From NCBI GenBank assembly GCA_903909295.1, contig CAIVVG010000202.1, forward strand, positions 1 to 11,694: DNA of 11,694 nt. The letters run 5' to 3'. Positions 1 to 7,069 of the stretch are shown here, piece after piece. Numbering within the stretch: the first letter of the stretch is position 1; every line of letters starts with the position of its first letter. This DNA comes from an uncultured Chlamydiae bacterium (lineage in GTDB: Bacteria; Chlamydiota; Chlamydiia; Chlamydiales; SM23-39). Made by a program: the position numbers and the translations under genes. Under the pieces are notes generated by a model. That model saw only the letters and a program-made list of their open reading frames with translations, made no database searches and was not told where the DNA came from.

Positions 1-4
1 ATGG

Positions 5-2689
5 ATGACCGCAAAGAACCCTCAGATCAAAGATAGCGAAACGATACGATGGAGACAGACGCGCAAGTTGATCCCGGGGAAATTTTCCATCCAGGCACTG
101 GGCACCTATATTTTCGGGTTTCCTCAAGACATCGATGTAACCATCGTGGGGAAGCGAGACAACTCCTGCATCAGCTCTGCGGACTCCATTCAGATCGATT
201 TAGCCACGCTGTTATTCGGGGGAGACAAGATCCCGATTCGGACTCTCGACGGGTATGATCCGGCGCAAGCTCTTAAGCTGTTAAACAAGTGTCAATTTAC
301 TGTAAATCCTAAACGCATTCCCCTGCTGGATAATGGATTTCGAGCCTACTGCCGCCTTCTTTCCAAGGGTTATACCGTAGATGATCCGGCTCTTGAAAAA
401 CTCTTCGTGGAAACGGCGCTCAAAAAACCCGATGATATAGTAGATCTACAAAAATTCTTAAATAAACACTATCCCGACGATCCTGAGGGACAAACTATCT
501 ATCTCCTCAACTACTACGCCATTTTTGCACGTCAGGGAGAGGATATCAGTAAGCTTCCCATCTTACCTCTCTTAAGCGCTACGGCCCCTTGTAGGCCTGA
601 AGAAATCGAAGCTTTCTGCAAGCATGCCTGTTGCTATCTCTACTTGCGCTGCGATCCGCAAGATAGGGCGGCTCTCCCAGATAAAACCATCCAGTGTCGC
701 GTGGAAAGAAAAAATAGGGTGATCATCGGCAATAACTATTTGTTGCTCTCTCCAAAGCAGCTCTTTGATGTCATGCAAAAAGAGCTCCGCGATCCGGGGG
801 AGTCCATCTTGATGCATGCGCTTTTGCAGCAACTTAGCAATCAATTCCCCCATTCTGCAGAAGATTTGAAGCACTTTTTTCAGGTCGCCGTGGAAAAAGA
901 GCTCCCCTCCCCTCTGCCGCCGATCGACCTTGAAACGCTCACAGGGCAGGTCCAAGAAGGGAAGGTTCCTTTAAAAAACCTTCTGGAACGGATGTCAGAC
1001 AATCCGATGGATCTCCAGTATCTCTTGTCTTTGCCCCAATACCGGAGAAGCGTCGTTGAGTGGTTAAAATGCAAGCCGATCTCCTTTGCGGAAAACTACT
1101 TATCTCTCCACCCTCATTTGGATAAAGACCTGCTAGAATCGCTGGGCCTTGGAGAGCCGGTCCCAGTGGTAGAAGAGAGCGCCCCTCTCCCTAAAAGTCC
1201 TCTGGAACACTTGCGAACGGCCCTGTTTAATAACCCTTCTCATCCAGATACTCGAAGAGCCTTGGAGCAGTACCCCTTCGATTTTGAGACGGTGAAAGCG
1301 CTTCATGAACAGCTCCTGCGCAAAATTCCCAAGAAAATGCTCGAGATAAAAAGGCATTTCTATCTTCACGATATTTTGCTCCTCTCCAACTACTTGAGGC
1401 AATTGGGTAAAGAGCAAGCTGCGCAACAACTATTTTTGCTCGACCAATTGGTACAATCTGCCACAGCTGGCCTGCAACAAGGAGGAGTCACCTTGGACGA
1501 TCTCTCTCTCCTCCGTTTTCCCTTCAAGCGATGTGTGGATGAGATGATGGCATCGTTCAAAAATCCGTACCACCAATGTGAGTTTCTCATACATGTCGGG
1601 GGATACTCAAAGGGGGCTCAATGCTTAAATTTCATCGAATCCGCTTTTGATCTGCTCAAAACAACGGACGTTCCCCAGCCCGCTATTTGGGCCAGGTGGC
1701 TCCGGTTGTGTGGAATATTCATCGAGACCACCCGTTTAACAGAAGCGGACATGAAAAGAGTTCTACGACTGCGCGATGAATACGCACTGGTGAAACTGAC
1801 GCTTCCCTTCTCCATGAGCGCCACTCTCAACGGTCGAAAAATATCCCCACTCATCGAACTTCAAAAAAGCAATTCCCCCCTCGCTAAAAAACTATACTCT
1901 CTCTATACAGAAGCCGCAGAGCAAAAAACCTTTGAAAAGGTCAGTCGAGAATTAGAGGCTCTTCAAAAGCTGCGCCTCACCCGCTCGCAAGCGAAAGAAG
2001 TGTGTCTTTACGATCTACGCAATCTCATCTTCCAACTCAAAGCCAACCACGATGCACCTGTTGTTAACGAAATCGCGGAGAAAATAGCACGAGGTCTTAA
2101 GAAAAAGCTTTTTGATCTAGATGACCTAAGACACCCCAGCAACCTAGGGGCACCCGGAACATGGCCCCTTTTATTTGAGATATTTTTTTCACCGCCTCGG
2201 GAAGATAAGGCCTTTCTATACATCATCGACCACGGAATTTTGAAAGACTGGGTCAAGGAGCAAAATCATAAGGCTAAGCCAGAAAACCACCCCTATTCCC
2301 TCCTTTTCCCAATCGTAGAAAATCGGTTCCTCCAAAGACCAAGCTGGGGCGGCCTTCTCGAGGTGCTCGATTATCTCGAGAGAGCGAGGCAAACGATCGG
2401 GACCGTATCTGAAGCAGATCGAGTCCGTGCTGTAAAAGTATTGGAGGCCATCTTGGTGATGTCCAAATTTCTCCTCAGAATCAAACAAGATCTCCCCACC
2501 GGCCTCGGTATGGAGTATGCTGAAAAGTCCCTGTTTCGACTCTACCAGAGAACCCCGAAACTAGACGCCCAGTGGAAAGGGGGCAAAGTCTCAGAAAAAT
2601 ATAAACACTTCATGATTCCTACGAAAAAAGGGCCCTCTCTAGACACTTTGGAAAAGTTCTTCAAGTATGTAGAGGATATCGATGGTTAG
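5..2689 (+). CDS. Large hypothetical protein, 5' end possibly outside window
   Basis: I do not recognise this protein. It reads 894 residues from the ATG at 5 to a TAG at 2687-2689. The same frame is open back to base 2 with no stop and no ribosome site visible, so the true start may lie upstream. The protein looks soluble: I see no signal peptide and no hydrophobic stretch long enough for a membrane helix. It is rich in Leu, Lys and Glu, with long helix-like segments such as those around residues 425-500 and 640-700, and it has a Pro-rich break near residues 385-400. I see no catalytic motif and no clear internal repeat. It converges on ftsQ with only 25 bp between the stop codons. A large, lineage-restricted, helical cytosolic protein could be an effector or scaffold in a chlamydia, but that is only inference. 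The coding frame itself is secure because of its length. Confidence 0.8.
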   Translation: MTAKNPQIKDSETIRWRQTRKLIPGKFSIQALGTYIFGFPQDIDVTIVGKRDNSCISSADSIQIDLATLLFGGDKIPIRTLDGYDPAQALKLLNKCQFTVNPKRIPLLDNGFRAYCRLLSKGYTVDDPALEKLFVETALKKPDDIVDLQKFLNKHYPDDPEGQTIYLLNYYAIFARQGEDISKLPILPLLSATAPCRPEEIEAFCKHACCYLYLRCDPQDRAALPDKTIQCRVERKNRVIIGNNYLLLSPKQLFDVMQKELRDPGESILMHALLQQLSNQFPHSAEDLKHFFQVAVEKELPSPLPPIDLETLTGQVQEGKVPLKNLLERMSDNPMDLQYLLSLPQYRRSVVEWLKCKPISFAENYLSLHPHLDKDLLESLGLGEPVPVVEESAPLPKSPLEHLRTALFNNPSHPDTRRALEQYPFDFETVKALHEQLLRKIPKKMLEIKRHFYLHDILLLSNYLRQLGKEQAAQQLFLLDQLVQSATAGLQQGGVTLDDLSLLRFPFKRCVDEMMASFKNPYHQCEFLIHVGGYSKGAQCLNFIESAFDLLKTTDVPQPAIWARWLRLCGIFIETTRLTEADMKRVLRLRDEYALVKLTLPFSMSATLNGRKISPLIELQKSNSPLAKKLYSLYTEAAEQKTFEKVSRELEALQKLRLTRSQAKEVCLYDLRNLIFQLKANHDAPVVNEIAEKIARGLKKKLFDLDDLRHPSNLGAPGTWPLLFEIFFSPPREDKAFLYIIDHGILKDWVKEQNHKAKPENHPYSLLFPIVENRFLQRPSWGGLLEVLDYLERARQTIGTVSEADRVRAVKVLEAILVMSKFLLRIKQDLPTGLGMEYAEKSLFRLYQRTPKLDAQWKGGKVSEKYKHFMIPTKKGPSLDTLEKFFKYVEDIDG

Positions 2690-2714
2690 ATGGTGTTCTG
2701 TAAAAAATACCCTC

Positions 2715-3623
2715 TTAAGATTTGTCGATGAAGGCGAGCTGAGGGATGCGTAAATCGATGATGCGAGGCGCAAAACGGTTATTTTTCTGTACTGTAGAGA
2801 CCTGTCTTCGGTAATCTTCTAACATCGACTTGCGTAAGCCAAAGAAATTAGCCAATTGTTGCTGGTATTCCTTGGGAGCGAGGCGCAAGATTTTGGGGAA
2901 CACGCACACAATTTCAGTCCCTTCCTGTCGGAAAGAGACCTCTTCTTCTGTAAATAAGACGATCTCTCGAGTGCCCAAAGTCGGAGCAAAGGCATTGGAG
3001 ACATCGATTCGCTGGACGCGGAGTCCTTGGCGCCAAGGAGAGCCTTCGAGCCCTTGCAAGATCTCGAGGGCCAAGTTCAAGTAACGACTCTGGATGGGGA
3101 CAAGCCACTGCCCGCCGACCCTGCCGTACCGATCCTCAGGCGCGCCAAATGGGGGGAGGCCCAAGTACACTTCAGGCAACTGCTTGGGAGAGAAGAACGG
3201 AGCGATCGGGAAGAGATACCCATCCCTGTCGATCCCTGTATTTTTATAGTCGGCCAGCCAAGCGATTGGCTTGCGCACTTCGTAATCAATGGAGAGCGTG
3301 CCGGGAGGAAGTCTCTTTACGCTCGCCTGAACAATCAGGGGCGAGGAGAGGAGCTTTTCCTCAGCTTTTTGGATATCAAACGAGTACAAGGAGACAGGAT
3401 TGTCTGCAGAGAGTCCGAGTAACTCGGCTAGGTAAGCGGTTTTTAAAGCCTCTTTTTCAGGGCCTGTCTGGATGAGCGCGACGATCCGGTACTTTGCGTC
3501 ACTGAGCTTCGCCCTCCGATGGTGCGTCCAAAAGGAATAGCCCCCAAAACAGAGGGAAAGGGTCAAAACAGTGGAGCCGATCAGACAGAAGAGAGCTTGA
3601 GGCAGCGTCCACTGTTGGTTCAA
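2715..3623 (-). CDS. ftsQ: Cell division protein FtsQ (POTRA domain), TTG start
   Basis: This 302-residue bitopic membrane protein matches FtsQ/DivIB, the division scaffold that bridges early and late divisome proteins. A single hydrophobic segment lies at about residues 10-32, a POTRA-like region at about 44-115, and a beta-rich FtsQ domain from about 118 to the C-terminus, with the segment GIDRDGYLFPI at 130-140 near the usual junction. The start is a TTG that overlaps the murC-ddl stop as TTGA. GGAG lies 6 nt upstream. An in-frame TAA lies six codons before it with no other start between, and the next Met is residue 267, so TTG is effectively forced. Oddly, the first residues carry no Lys or Arg, while HHRRAK follows the membrane segment, the reverse of the usual positive-inside pattern. 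It is the last gene of the operon, and no ftsA or ftsZ follows. FtsQ is weakly conserved, so the name rests on architecture plus position. Confidence 0.8.
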   Translation of the reverse strand: MNQQWTLPQALFCLIGSTVLTLSLCFGGYSFWTHHRRAKLSDAKYRIVALIQTGPEKEALKTAYLAELLGLSADNPVSLYSFDIQKAEEKLLSSPLIVQASVKRLPPGTLSIDYEVRKPIAWLADYKNTGIDRDGYLFPIAPFFSPKQLPEVYLGLPPFGAPEDRYGRVGGQWLVPIQSRYLNLALEILQGLEGSPWRQGLRVQRIDVSNAFAPTLGTREIVLFTEEEVSFRQEGTEIVCVFPKILRLAPKEYQQQLANFFGLRKSMLEDYRRQVSTVQKNNRFAPRIIDLRIPQLAFIDKS

Positions 3624-5944
3624 CGCAAACTCCGGGCTTTATGTAAGGCGAGAACAATGAGCTCATCGCAAAGCTTGCGCTGAGAGAGTCCCCCTGCCAC
3701 CCACATTTTCGGATATCCGCTATTTCGCGTAAACCCCGGCATAGGGTTGATTTCGTTCAGCCAAAAATGGCCACTGCGATCGAGGAAAAAGTCGACCCGC
3801 GCGAGCCCCTTGCATCCGAGAGAGCGAAAGACCTTTTCTGCGAGTTCAGTCCCTATTTTCCTCTGCAGAAGGGAGATATCGGCGGGAGTCTGAACACCGC
3901 TTGCGTTCGGACCGTATTTTTTGTCGTAATCGTAAAAGCCTCCCCCTTTCAAAATCTCTCCTGGCGGAGCGACTCTGATCCACTGGTTGCCCAGGACAGA
4001 AAATTCGATCTCCCTCCCATCGATCTCCGGCTCTACGATGAGCGCATCGTCGTGAACGAATGCATTTTCAATGGCTTGGATAAGCTCTTCGCTCTGAGCT
4101 GCGCGGGTCACCCCGAGGCTCGATCCCAAATGGACCGCTTTGACCCAGAGGGGATACTCGAAGCGCGATTCGATCTGATGGCGCCACCCTTCTGGATCTT
4201 TTCGGTAGGCGTGAATATCGATCTCTAAGTAAGGCGCTGTCGGAACGTTGTTGAGAATGGCGGCGTGCTTGGTCCACGCTTTTTGCATACAGATCGATGA
4301 CGAGCGGTAATCGCATCCCACATAGGGAATGCGCAGAGTATCGAAAAACCCCTGTATCATTCCATCTTCTCCTTGTGGGCCGTGGAAGACGGGAAACATC
4401 ACGTCACAGGCGAGGAGCTCATCAAACGGGGCCTGCTCCCCTTCCTCAGACAACCTCTCCATCGCATCAGGCCCCCATACCCATGTCCCCTTTTGGGTCA
4501 CTCCAAAAAGGCGCACATCGTAGAGGTCGGACTCCAGCGACTCGATGATGTTGCGCGCCGATAACAAAGAGATCGGATGTTCTATAGAGGTCCCCCCAAA
4601 AAGGACCCCCACTTTGAGCTTGCCCCGAAACTCCTGTAAAATCGGTTCCCCCACTTTCGTAATGTCCCCCGCTCCGATCGTCAAAACGACATCGTGAGGC
4701 ACGAGGAAGGGAAGAACGCTCCTCTCCATTTGGGGGCGCGGGAGGTAATGGAGTTTCTTCCCCAGTTTTTGTTTTAGCGCGGGATACAAGTCGATGCCCG
4801 ATAAAGGGGCCTCCCCTGCAGCATACACATCGGTCAAAACGACCAGATCAGCGTCATCCCAACAGGTCAAAAATTCTTGCATGAGATCTTTCACGCGGCT
4901 ATAGCGGTGCGGCTGAAAGAGAACGACGAGGCGCCGCTCCCGAATTTGTCCTCGTAGCGCTCGCAACGTAGCGCGGATTTCGGTCGGATGGTGCCCATAA
5001 TCGTCGTACACTTGGAGGCAACGGGCTTCCCCTTTTTTCTCGAGCCTGCGCCCTGTGCCGGAAAAAGTTTTAAACGCCCTTCGAATGACCGCTTCATCGA
5101 TTCCGAGACTCAAAGCCAGGCCGAATACTGCGGCGCCATTGAGAGCATTGTGCATACCAAAGAGATTGAGCTCGACAGCTCTATAAGGCCCTAGAGAAAA
5201 CTCAATGCCCCCCTCTTTTTCTCGAAAGGCGGTGAGTTGTAAATCGACCCCCTCGGAAAAACCGTAGGAGCGCCCTGGCGGGCAGAGCGCTTTTAGCCGC
5301 GCATCATCGCCACACCAGAAGAGATGCTGCGGCCGCTGTACCTGGGAAAAGAACTGGGCGAACGCCGCCGTCAACTTCTCCGAAGAGCCCCAGTAATTGA
5401 GATGCTCATCCTCTAAATTCGTTACGATGGCGCCAAAGGAAGCCGTTTTGAGAAAAGAGCCGTCGCTCTCATCCGCCTCAGCTACGAAATAAGTCCCCAA
5501 CCCCGCTTTCCCATTGGTGTTGAGCGAGCGGAGAATCCCCCCCACCACAAAGGAAGGGTCGACGCCCGCCTCTTGCAACACTGCAGTCAGCAGCGCCGTC
5601 GTCGTCGTCTTGCCATGCGTTCCCGTCACGAGCAGGGCCTTTTTCCCCCGCATCAGTCGGTCGAGTAAATCAGAGCGGTGGAGCACCTTGAGATGGAGTT
5701 TTTGTGCGTGGACGAGTTCTGGATTAGACTCGTGAATCCCGCTGCTGTAAACAACGGTCATTCCCGCGAGGACCCGCTCAGCTGAGTGCCCCACTTGCGC
5801 GAGCGCCCCCTCCCCAGCCAGCTCTTCGAGCAGAGCCGATGAGGCCGCATCGCTCCCCTGCACCGAATGCCCCTTTTGCAGTAAAATGCGCGCGAGAGCG
5901 CTCATTCCAATGCCCCCCAACCCAATAAAGTGGTACGTTTCCAT
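3620..5944 (-). CDS. murC/ddl: Fused UDP-MurNAc-L-Ala ligase / D-Ala-D-Ala ligase (MurC-Ddl)
   Basis: A 774-residue bifunctional cytoplasmic enzyme. The N-terminal half, to about residue 440, is MurC, which joins L-Ala to UDP-MurNAc using ATP. It shows the nucleotide fold GLGGIGMS at 8-15, the P-loop GTHGKTT at 108-114, EADESDGS at 156-163, NALNGAA at 266-272, DDYGHHPTE at 314-322 and FQPHRYSR at 343-350. From about residue 444 it is an ATP-grasp D-Ala-D-Ala ligase: FGGTSIEH (449-456, Glu455 and His456), HGPQGEDG (521-528), KAVHLGSSLG (602-611), the omega loop ending in Lys676-Tyr677, Arg716/Asp718 in ARVDFF, and Glu731/Asn733 in NEINPMPG. Tyr at the 677 position is the residue usual in D-Ala rather than D-Lac ligases. 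Both halves look complete and active. This fusion is known from Chlamydiae. Its ATG directly abuts the murG TGA, with AGGAG 5 nt upstream. Confidence 0.96.
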   Translation of the reverse strand: METYHFIGLGGIGMSALARILLQKGHSVQGSDAASSALLEELAGEGALAQVGHSAERVLAGMTVVYSSGIHESNPELVHAQKLHLKVLHRSDLLDRLMRGKKALLVTGTHGKTTTTALLTAVLQEAGVDPSFVVGGILRSLNTNGKAGLGTYFVAEADESDGSFLKTASFGAIVTNLEDEHLNYWGSSEKLTAAFAQFFSQVQRPQHLFWCGDDARLKALCPPGRSYGFSEGVDLQLTAFREKEGGIEFSLGPYRAVELNLFGMHNALNGAAVFGLALSLGIDEAVIRRAFKTFSGTGRRLEKKGEARCLQVYDDYGHHPTEIRATLRALRGQIRERRLVVLFQPHRYSRVKDLMQEFLTCWDDADLVVLTDVYAAGEAPLSGIDLYPALKQKLGKKLHYLPRPQMERSVLPFLVPHDVVLTIGAGDITKVGEPILQEFRGKLKVGVLFGGTSIEHPISLLSARNIIESLESDLYDVRLFGVTQKGTWVWGPDAMERLSEEGEQAPFDELLACDVMFPVFHGPQGEDGMIQGFFDTLRIPYVGCDYRSSSICMQKAWTKHAAILNNVPTAPYLEIDIHAYRKDPEGWRHQIESRFEYPLWVKAVHLGSSLGVTRAAQSEELIQAIENAFVHDDALIVEPEIDGREIEFSVLGNQWIRVAPPGEILKGGGFYDYDKKYGPNASGVQTPADISLLQRKIGTELAEKVFRSLGCKGLARVDFFLDRSGHFWLNEINPMPGFTRNSGYPKMWVAGGLSQRKLCDELIVLALHKARSLR
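3630..3633 (-). promoter_or_regulatory. Ribosome binding site deciding the TTG start of ftsQ
   Basis: GGAG on the minus strand lies 6 nt upstream of the TTG at 3621-3623, inside the last codons of murC-ddl. It supports the non-ATG start, because no ATG or GTG occurs between the upstream in-frame TAA and this TTG. Confidence 0.6.
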
Positions 5945-6913
5945 TCACTCTCCTAGCTTCCTCACCAATTCACAGAGCTCAGTGCCTTGGGCTTGCCCCT
6001 TTAGCGTCCGCAGTGCTTGCCGCGCTTCCTCACTCCTCAACAACGCAATTTCCCCTGCCACCTTCTCTGCAGTCGCCTTAGATTGAAGCACCATTCGGGC
6101 CCCGTGTCTAGCTAAAAATGCGCCATTGTCAATCTGGTGCCCCCCCGCATAAGGGTAAGGAATCAAGAGCGCCGGCTTTTCAGCCTGGATCAACTCGGCC
6201 ACCGTTCCCGCTCCGGAGCGGCACACAACCACATCGGCGGCCGCGTACGCCCAACTCATCGCCGGCTCAAAAGGTTTGACCACCGAAGGGACAGTGTACT
6301 CCACACTCCCCTTCCCGGTAAAGTGCAACACCTGACAAGGAATCGCCAAAAGAGGCACCACCCGCGGAAGTAACTCATTGAGAAATTGCGCCCCTTGAGA
6401 GCCCCCAAAAACAAGAATAGTAAACAGGTCCCCTTTAAGCCCGTAATGGGCTCTCGCCTCCTCTTTTGAGGGAAGCATCAGAGAGCGCATTGGAATCAAT
6501 GTACTTTTTTTCTGGGGAAACTGGGCAGCAAAGACGTGTGCAAAAGGACGGATCAACCGATTCACTTTCCCCGGCGTACAATTGGCCTCGAAGAGGACAA
6601 TTTTTTTTCTTAAAACCGCCGCCGCAAGGAGAATGGGCAACGAGTGGTAACTTCCAAATCCGACCACCACATCGGGATCAAATCTACGCAGGAGAGCAAT
6701 GCTTTGCCAAAACCCCTTCCACAGAGCAAATGGGCGCCTCAAGGGACCCGCTGAGATCTCGACAAAAGGGACCCTTTCTTTCTCAAAGAAAGGGCTATCC
6801 TCGAGTCCATGCCCCGCAAAGAGAACCCGCTCCCGATCCAATTGCCGAGCCAGCTGCTGTGCGGGAAAGAGGTGCCCCCCGCTCCCCCCTGCCCCGATCA
6901 AGACTTTAAGCAT
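5945..6913 (-). CDS. murG: MurG, UDP-GlcNAc transferase making lipid II
   Basis: A GT28 (GT-B fold) glycosyltransferase that adds GlcNAc to lipid I to give lipid II at the cytoplasmic membrane face. At 322 residues it is shorter than the roughly 350-360 usual for the family, but all core motifs are present: GAGGSGGH at 7-14 with the conserved His14, GFGSYHS at 85-91, FEANCTPGKVNR at 108-119 (counterpart of the HEQN segment), FGGSQGA at 169-175, CRSGAGTVAEL at 231-241 with Glu240, and GGHQIDNG at 257-264. The ATG is preceded by GGAGG only 3 nt away. It is the first gene after the 156-bp gap that separates it from ftsW, so it may need its own promoter or read-through. I could not find a convincing promoter in that gap. 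Confidence 0.95.
   Translation of the reverse strand: MLKVLIGAGGSGGHLFPAQQLARQLDRERVLFAGHGLEDSPFFEKERVPFVEISAGPLRRPFALWKGFWQSIALLRRFDPDVVVGFGSYHSLPILLAAAVLRKKIVLFEANCTPGKVNRLIRPFAHVFAAQFPQKKSTLIPMRSLMLPSKEEARAHYGLKGDLFTILVFGGSQGAQFLNELLPRVVPLLAIPCQVLHFTGKGSVEYTVPSVVKPFEPAMSWAYAAADVVVCRSGAGTVAELIQAEKPALLIPYPYAGGHQIDNGAFLARHGARMVLQSKATAEKVAGEIALLRSEEARQALRTLKGQAQGTELCELVRKLGE
5950..5954 (-). promoter_or_regulatory. Ribosome binding site of murC-ddl inside murG
   Basis: AGGAG on the minus strand sits 5 nt before the murC-ddl ATG and overlaps the last codons of murG. Because the murG TGA directly precedes that ATG, ribosomes ending murG would sit on this site, which suggests translational coupling. 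Confidence 0.6.
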
Positions 6914-6970
6914 AGTCCTCCACCTGGGGGGAGGGAAGCCCTCGCGCTCCCAAAAAAAATAACAGGATAT

Positions 6971-7010
6971 GATTCTTTCTTTTTTGCTCTCGCAAAAAAG
7001 AAATTTAATC
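6971..7010. repeat. Inverted repeat (12-bp perfect stem, extended to 16 bp)
   Basis: The arms 6976-6987 (TTTCTTTTTTGC) and 6992-7003 (GCAAAAAAGAAA) are perfect reverse complements around a 4-nt loop TCTC. Beyond a 1x3 internal mismatch, GATT at 6971-6974 pairs with AATC at 7007-7010. The transcript from either strand could fold into a hairpin. The stem is mostly A/T and is not followed directly by a U-run in the operon direction, so it is not a standard terminator. It could end transcription weakly, stabilise an RNA end, or be part of a small repeat element. Confidence 0.7.
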
Positions 7011-7044
7011 TCTGTGCTACCCCTCTCCTCTCTGTGCCTCTGTG
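7010..7044. repeat. CTCTGTG (CACAGAG) short repeat cluster
   Basis: CTCTGTG occurs three times, at 7010-7016, 7030-7036 and 7038-7044, in direct orientation; on the minus strand the block reads CCACAGAGGCACAGAG. Flanked by homopolymer runs and touching the adjacent inverted repeat, it looks like one copy of an interspersed intergenic repeat. I recall similar CCACAGAG-type repeats in other environmental bacteria, but that is memory and was not checked. Confidence 0.6.
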
Positions 7045-7069
7045 GTTATTTTTTTTCCTCCCCTGACAA

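Larger units (their letters stand above)
6914..7069. other. 156-bp intergenic spacer between ftsW and murG
   Basis: This is the only substantial gap in an otherwise overlapping operon. Read on the plus strand it holds the murG ribosome site, a G-rich stretch, an A8 run at 6952-6959, a long A/T-rich inverted repeat at 6971-7010, three CTCTGTG units at 7010-7044, and a T-run at 7049-7056. I see no ORF, tRNA or classical rho-independent terminator in it. The composition is unlike the GC-richer flanking coding sequence and suggests an inserted repeat element. Confidence 0.7.

Noticed and set aside
3027..3422. 131-codon plus-strand open frame
   Set aside because: It is antisense to the POTRA and beta domain of ftsQ, without ribosome site or family features.
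6466..6909. 147-codon plus-strand open frame
   Set aside because: It is antisense to the conserved N-terminal half of murG and has low-complexity, basic, Pro-rich content.
6926..6960. GGGAG...CTCCC with an adjacent A8 run as a terminator
   Set aside because: In the operon direction the U-run would come before, not after, the stem, and the stem is only 5 bp with a long loop.
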